Shown here one piece after another: positions 60,343-64,000 of a stretch of DNA of 64,000 bases. Position 1 is the stretch's first letter. The number at the start of each line of letters is the position of its first letter. The notes below the pieces were generated by a model that had not been told where the DNA came from, did not search any database, and saw nothing but the letters and a program-made list of their open reading frames with translations. The position numbers and the translations under genes are program-made. Source of the stretch: Cyprinodon diabolis (lineage: Eukaryota; Chordata; Actinopteri; Cyprinodontiformes; Cyprinodontidae); the NCBI GenBank assembly GCA_030533445.1, contig CM060072.1, positions 22,491,767 to 22,555,766 of the forward strand, written 5' to 3'.

Positions 60343-63218
60343 CCCCTGTCTTCAGTAAGGTCAGTGCTACGTCCCTTCCACCTCACAGACCATACGACTG
60401 TGCTATCGAGCTTTTACCAGGAGCTCCTCTACCCCGCAGTAGACTTTATAATATCTCCAAACCCGAACGGGAGACAATGGAGAAATACATAAATGAGTCA
60501 CTAGCTGCTGGAATAATCCGCCCCTCTTCATCTCCTTTAGGAGCAGGTTTCTTTTTTGTGGGTAAGAAGGATGGATCTCTCAGACCATGTATTGACTACA
60601 GAGGTTTGAACCAAATTACTGTTAAGAATAAGTACCCACTTCCTCTACTCGCTTCTGCTTTCGAACCAGTTCAAGGGGCCACTGTCTTTACTAAGCTCGA
60701 CTTAAGGAACGCCTATCACCTTCTCAGAATCAGAGATGGCGATGAATGGAAGACTGCCTTTAAGACCCCTCTGGGTCAATTCGAGTATTTAGTCATGCCT
60801 TTTGGTCTAACAAACGCTCCTGCGTGTTTTCAAGCCCTAGTCAACGACGTTCTCAGAGATTTTTTGAACGTGTTTGTTTTTGTCTACATTGATGACATAC
60901 TCATTTACTCCAAAGACCTCACAGAACACAAGAAACATGTCCACCTGGTCTTACAAAGACTCCTTGAGAATAAACTTTTCGTCAAAGCCGAAAAATGCGA
61001 GTTTCACCAACCTTCAGTCACCTTTTTGGGGTTTGTGCTCGAGGGCGGACAGGTTAAGCCATCTGAGGATAAGATAAAGGCAGTTTTGGAGTGGCCGGTT
61101 CCCGAAAACCGCCAACAGCTGCAGAGATTCCTGGGTTTTGCTAATTTTTATCGACGATTCATCAGGAATTATAGTCAGACAGCTCTACCTCTAACCTCTC
61201 TTACATCAGTCAAGAAAACCTTCCAATGGTCTCCCGAGGCTCAAACTGCTTTTGACAAATTAAAGATGTTGTTTTCCAGAGCTCCAGTGTTAATCCAGCC
61301 TGATTCATCGAAACAATTTATCCTCGAAGTCGACGCTTCCAACTCAGGAGTTGGTGCTGTCTTATCTCAGAGACTCGATTCAGACCAAAGAGTTCACCCA
61401 TGTGCTTTTTTCTCCCGTAGACTCTCCTCTGCTGAGCAAAACTACGACGTTGGTGACCGCGAATTACTGGCCATCAAATTGGCATTAGAGGAATGGAGAC
61501 ACTGGCTTGAGGGAGCAGAACACCCGGTTCTTGTTTGGACAGATCATAAGAACCTTGCCTATATCCAGTCCGCCAAACAGGCCAATCCTCGACAGTCAAG
61601 GTGGTCACTATTTTTCTCACGATTCAATCTCATCATCTCTTACAGACCCGGATCCAAGAACATCAAACCCGATTCTCTCTCTCGTCTTTATTCCACTGAT
61701 CAATCTGAGACTCCTGAGCCTGTTCTACCCGCTTCCTGCACTGTTGGGGTGGTTACCTGGGAGATCACCGATCTAATAAACTCTGCCCTCGCTTCAGAAC
61801 CAGATCCAGGTAACGGTCCCCCAAACAAGACTTATGTACCTTCTTCTGTCAGGTCTCGCCTAATTCAGTGGATGCACAATGCCAAATTTGCCGCTCACCC
61901 GGGGGTGAGTAGAACCATCAACCTCATTTCAAGACGTTTCTGGTGGCCCACTCTACACAGAGATGTTAAGGAGTATGTGCTGGCCTGTTCTACCTGCGCC
62001 AGAAACAAGTCCACACATCAACCTCCCTCTGGCCTGTTGCATCCACTTCCTATTCCTTCTCGTCCCTGGTCTCACATCGCAATCGACTTTGTTACTGGTC
62101 TTCCCATTTCTCGAGGTATGTCCACAATTCTCACCATTGTTGACCGATTTTCCAAGTCCTGCCATCTTGTACCCCTCAGGAAGCTTCCTACGGCTTTTCA
62201 GACCGCCCAGCTCCTTATTAAACACGTTTTCCGTCTACATGGCATCCCTCAGGAGATTCTTTCCGATCGTGGTCCACAATTCATCTCTCAGGTTTGGAAG
62301 GCATTTTGTTCAGCCCTCAACTGCAAATCTTCTCTCACCTCAGGTTATCACCCACAGTCCAACGGCCAAACCGAGAGAATGAATCAACAGCTCGAATCTT
62401 CCCTTCGTTGTCTGACCTCTAGTAATCCCTCCGATTGGAGCCAACACCTTCCATGGATCGAATATGCTCACAACTCTCTAAAGTCAGCTTCCACCGGCCA
62501 GTCTCCTTTCCAGGTCAGTCTTGGTTATCAACCTCCACTTTTCCCCGCAAACGAGAGAGAGATTTCTGTCAAATCAGTCAACCACCACATCCGCAGCAGT
62601 CATCGCATCTGGAGAGACACCATAGCCACCCTCAACCGTTCCATGAAGAACACTAAACGTTTCGCTGACTCAAGAAGACGCCCTGCACCAGTTTACTCCG
62701 TCGGTCAGGAGGTATGGCTCTCCACTCGGGACATTCCCCTCAAGGGGATGTCCCGTAAACTCTCTCCCAGATTCATTGGCCCCTACAGGATTTCCCAGGT
62801 CATAAACCAGTCTGCCGTACGACTACAACTGCCTCCGACTCTTCGAATTCATCCCACATTCCACGTCTCTCAGATCAAGCCCGTGATCTCCAGCCCTTTG
62901 TGCCCTCCGTCCGACTCCCCTCCACCCGCCCTGGAAGTCGATGGACATCCGGCTTTCACCGTCCGCCGGATCGTGGACTCCCGTCGGCGAGGTCGTGGCT
63001 GGCAGTACCTCGTCGACTGGGAGGGCTACGGTCCGGAGGATCGTCAGTGGGTTCCTGGTTCCTACCTCCCCCGACCCATCCCTCATTCGAGGAGTACGAG
63101 CGATCCCTCCCATCGACGTCTTCTGGACCGCCAAGAGGCGGTCGTTGAGGGGGGGGTACTGTTGGGATCTGGAGCTGTACCACCTGTCTCCAGCAGAGTT
63201 CACTGTGGATCCTCCTGA
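60294..63218 (+). CDS. Pol (RT, RNase H, integrase, chromodomain) of the Gypsy element
   Basis: 974 codons from the first ATG after the G run. Reverse transcriptase: [37 protein letters not shown]. RNase [24 protein letters not shown]. Integrase: H2C2 zinc finger (HPGVSRT...CSTCARNK), core DDE residues in [16 protein letters not shown] and QTERMNQ. Chromodomain near the C-terminus: [20 protein letters not shown] then WEGY...WVP, which targets insertion to chromatin in chromoviruses. The frame ends at 63218, 59 bases inside the 3' LTR. Confidence 0.95.
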   Translation: MDSPDLTSVPPEYHDLAPVFSKVSATSLPPHRPYDCAIELLPGAPLPRSRLYNISKPERETMEKYINESLAAGIIRPSSSPLGAGFFFVGKKDGSLRPCIDYRGLNQITVKNKYPLPLLASAFEPVQGATVFTKLDLRNAYHLLRIRDGDEWKTAFKTPLGQFEYLVMPFGLTNAPACFQALVNDVLRDFLNVFVFVYIDDILIYSKDLTEHKKHVHLVLQRLLENKLFVKAEKCEFHQPSVTFLGFVLEGGQVKPSEDKIKAVLEWPVPENRQQLQRFLGFANFYRRFIRNYSQTALPLTSLTSVKKTFQWSPEAQTAFDKLKMLFSRAPVLIQPDSSKQFILEVDASNSGVGAVLSQRLDSDQRVHPCAFFSRRLSSAEQNYDVGDRELLAIKLALEEWRHWLEGAEHPVLVWTDHKNLAYIQSAKQANPRQSRWSLFFSRFNLIISYRPGSKNIKPDSLSRLYSTDQSETPEPVLPASCTVGVVTWEITDLINSALASEPDPGNGPPNKTYVPSSVRSRLIQWMHNAKFAAHPGVSRTINLISRRFWWPTLHRDVKEYVLACSTCARNKSTHQPPSGLLHPLPIPSRPWSHIAIDFVTGLPISRGMSTILTIVDRFSKSCHLVPLRKLPTAFQTAQLLIKHVFRLHGIPQEILSDRGPQFISQVWKAFCSALNCKSSLTSGYHPQSNGQTERMNQQLESSLRCLTSSNPSDWSQHLPWIEYAHNSLKSASTGQSPFQVSLGYQPPLFPANEREISVKSVNHHIRSSHRIWRDTIATLNRSMKNTKRFADSRRRPAPVYSVGQEVWLSTRDIPLKGMSRKLSPRFIGPYRISQVINQSAVRLQLPPTLRIHPTFHVSQIKPVISSPLCPPSDSPPPALEVDGHPAFTVRRIVDSRRRGRGWQYLVDWEGYGPEDRQWVPGSYLPRPIPHSRSTSDPSHRRLLDRQEAVVEGGVLLGSGAVPPVSSRVHCGSS

Positions 63219-63863
63219 GCTGAGCCTTTGACACACCTGAAACCCATCTCATCATCAGGAGGATCCTCCACCATATAAGCAGCCCTCAGACCTCGCATCA
63301 ACGCCGCAGTGTTTATCCAGTTTGGTTAGCACCTGAGCCTCACTTCCTCTGTGAAATCTTTGTTGCCTCCAGTCTCCTAGCTGGAAACTAATTACCTTTG
63401 TCTCTGCCTACAGGAAACCTGTTTTTTGTCCTGTAAGCTCTGGATGAGCTTAACCTGTCGAGCCTGCCCTCAGAGCCAAACCTGAAGAACCTTCTCTGGA
63501 TTTCCCATGCTGCTCTGGACTAAGAGCTGGAAAACCAAGGTCTGTCCTATCGTTAGATGCAAGACGCTGAAGCTGAAACTGAACTCTGCTGAATCAAACA
63601 GTCTCTGGAACCAACAGTGCCTCTCTCAAAGCCAAACCCGGATTCTTCAAGGTAGATCTCTGAAGATAACATTTCCACATTCACCAGCTACGTGGCTAAC
63701 TGAACTGTCTCCCTTCCAGTTGCCTGTGAACCAGATCCCCAGAAGTGAACCAGTACTTGACTCTTTCATTTTACCATTGTTAAATAAACATTGTTAAACT
63801 TTTACTCCAGTCTCCGTCTCCGTGGTGTTCTGCATATTGGGCCTCTCTGAACCAATCATGACA
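63160..63863 (+). repeat. 3' LTR of the Gypsy element
   Basis: Same 704-bp length as the 5' LTR, with five base differences. Overlaps the last 59 bases of pol. Confidence 0.95.
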
Positions 63864-64000
63864 CTATTTGCTGCAAATATATATAGTAATATAAGAAACA
63901 TATAAAAGCAAGGAATACAATACAAACAAGGCAAAATAAACTATAGTATCAAGAACAAAGAAAGCGAAGATACATATAAGAAACAGTTTAATAAAAAAAT
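63864..64000. other. Flank after the Gypsy element
   Basis: CTATT duplication followed by AT-rich sequence; nothing recognised. Confidence 0.5.

Larger units (their letters stand above)
58071..63863 (+). mobile_element. Full-length Ty3/Gypsy chromodomain retrotransposon (sushi-like)
   Basis: 5793 bp bounded by two 704-bp LTRs and a perfect 5-bp duplication CTATT (58066-58070 and 63864-63868). It holds gag with a CCHC knuckle, protease, reverse transcriptase, RNase H, integrase and a C-terminal chromodomain, in the chromovirus order. The primer-binding site matches a segment of its own leader rather than a host tRNA, as in the Tf1/sushi group. A polypurine tract lies just before the 3' LTR (63146-63157). 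Five differences separate the LTRs, so it inserted recently, but the frames are no longer continuous. Confidence 0.95.

Noticed and set aside
62823..63255. Minus-strand frames opposite the pol C-terminus
   Set aside because: Shadows of the GC-rich integrase/chromodomain region.

Overview
The window is nuclear DNA from a ray-finned (teleost) fish. Evidence: multi-exon vertebrate genes with GT-AG introns, a teleost-style checkpoint kinase 1 and complement factor B/C2-type gene, and typical fish repeats (Rex3, a sushi-type chromodomain Gypsy element, hAT-like MITEs, tRNA-derived SINE). No bacterial operon, CRISPR array or plausible tRNA/rRNA gene was seen. The species cannot be named from the sequence.

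Layout. (1) 1-8753, + strand: 3' part of a gene for a type I membrane protein built from Ig domains and one FN3 domain (VSIG10L2-like copy A); its 5' exons lie before the window. (2) 8754-18216: intergenic, rich in repeats. Two copies of one ~1.2 kb DNA transposon lie in opposite orientation, the second nested in a solo LTR; a hAT-type MITE with perfect 8-bp duplications follows. (3) 18217-27870, +: complete tandem paralogue (copy B), 12 exons, 864 codons. (4) 28419-38216, -: complete chek1, 13 coding exons, 455 codons, convergent with copy B, with a TATA-less promoter carrying E2F and ETS sites. (5) 38571-40635: intergenic, with a long AT-rich microsatellite. (6) 40636-57192, +: complete complement factor B/C2-family gene, 18 exons, 760 codons (signal peptide, three CCP, vWA, serine protease), with introns full of transposons, including a Rex3 copy that stops about 20 bp before a splice acceptor. 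(7) 58071-63863: full-length Ty3/Gypsy chromodomain retrotransposon with 704-bp LTRs, 5-bp duplication CTATT and a self-primer-type PBS.

Exon joins of copy B, chek1 and the factor B gene were checked by hand for phase; each gives one continuous frame with a total length that is a multiple of three. Copy A and copy B share domain order, exon lengths and a GC-AG intron, but similarity is patchy: one 279-bp stretch of the FN3 exon differs at only 3 positions while its edges and other exons are far more diverged, as expected from gene conversion. The three host loci are not obviously one pathway: adhesion/recognition-type surface proteins, a DNA-damage kinase and a complement convertase protease. 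I see no clear new biological system. The most notable points are the paralogue pair with block exon duplication and conversion, the splice-site-proximal Rex3 insertion, and the young self-priming retrotransposon.
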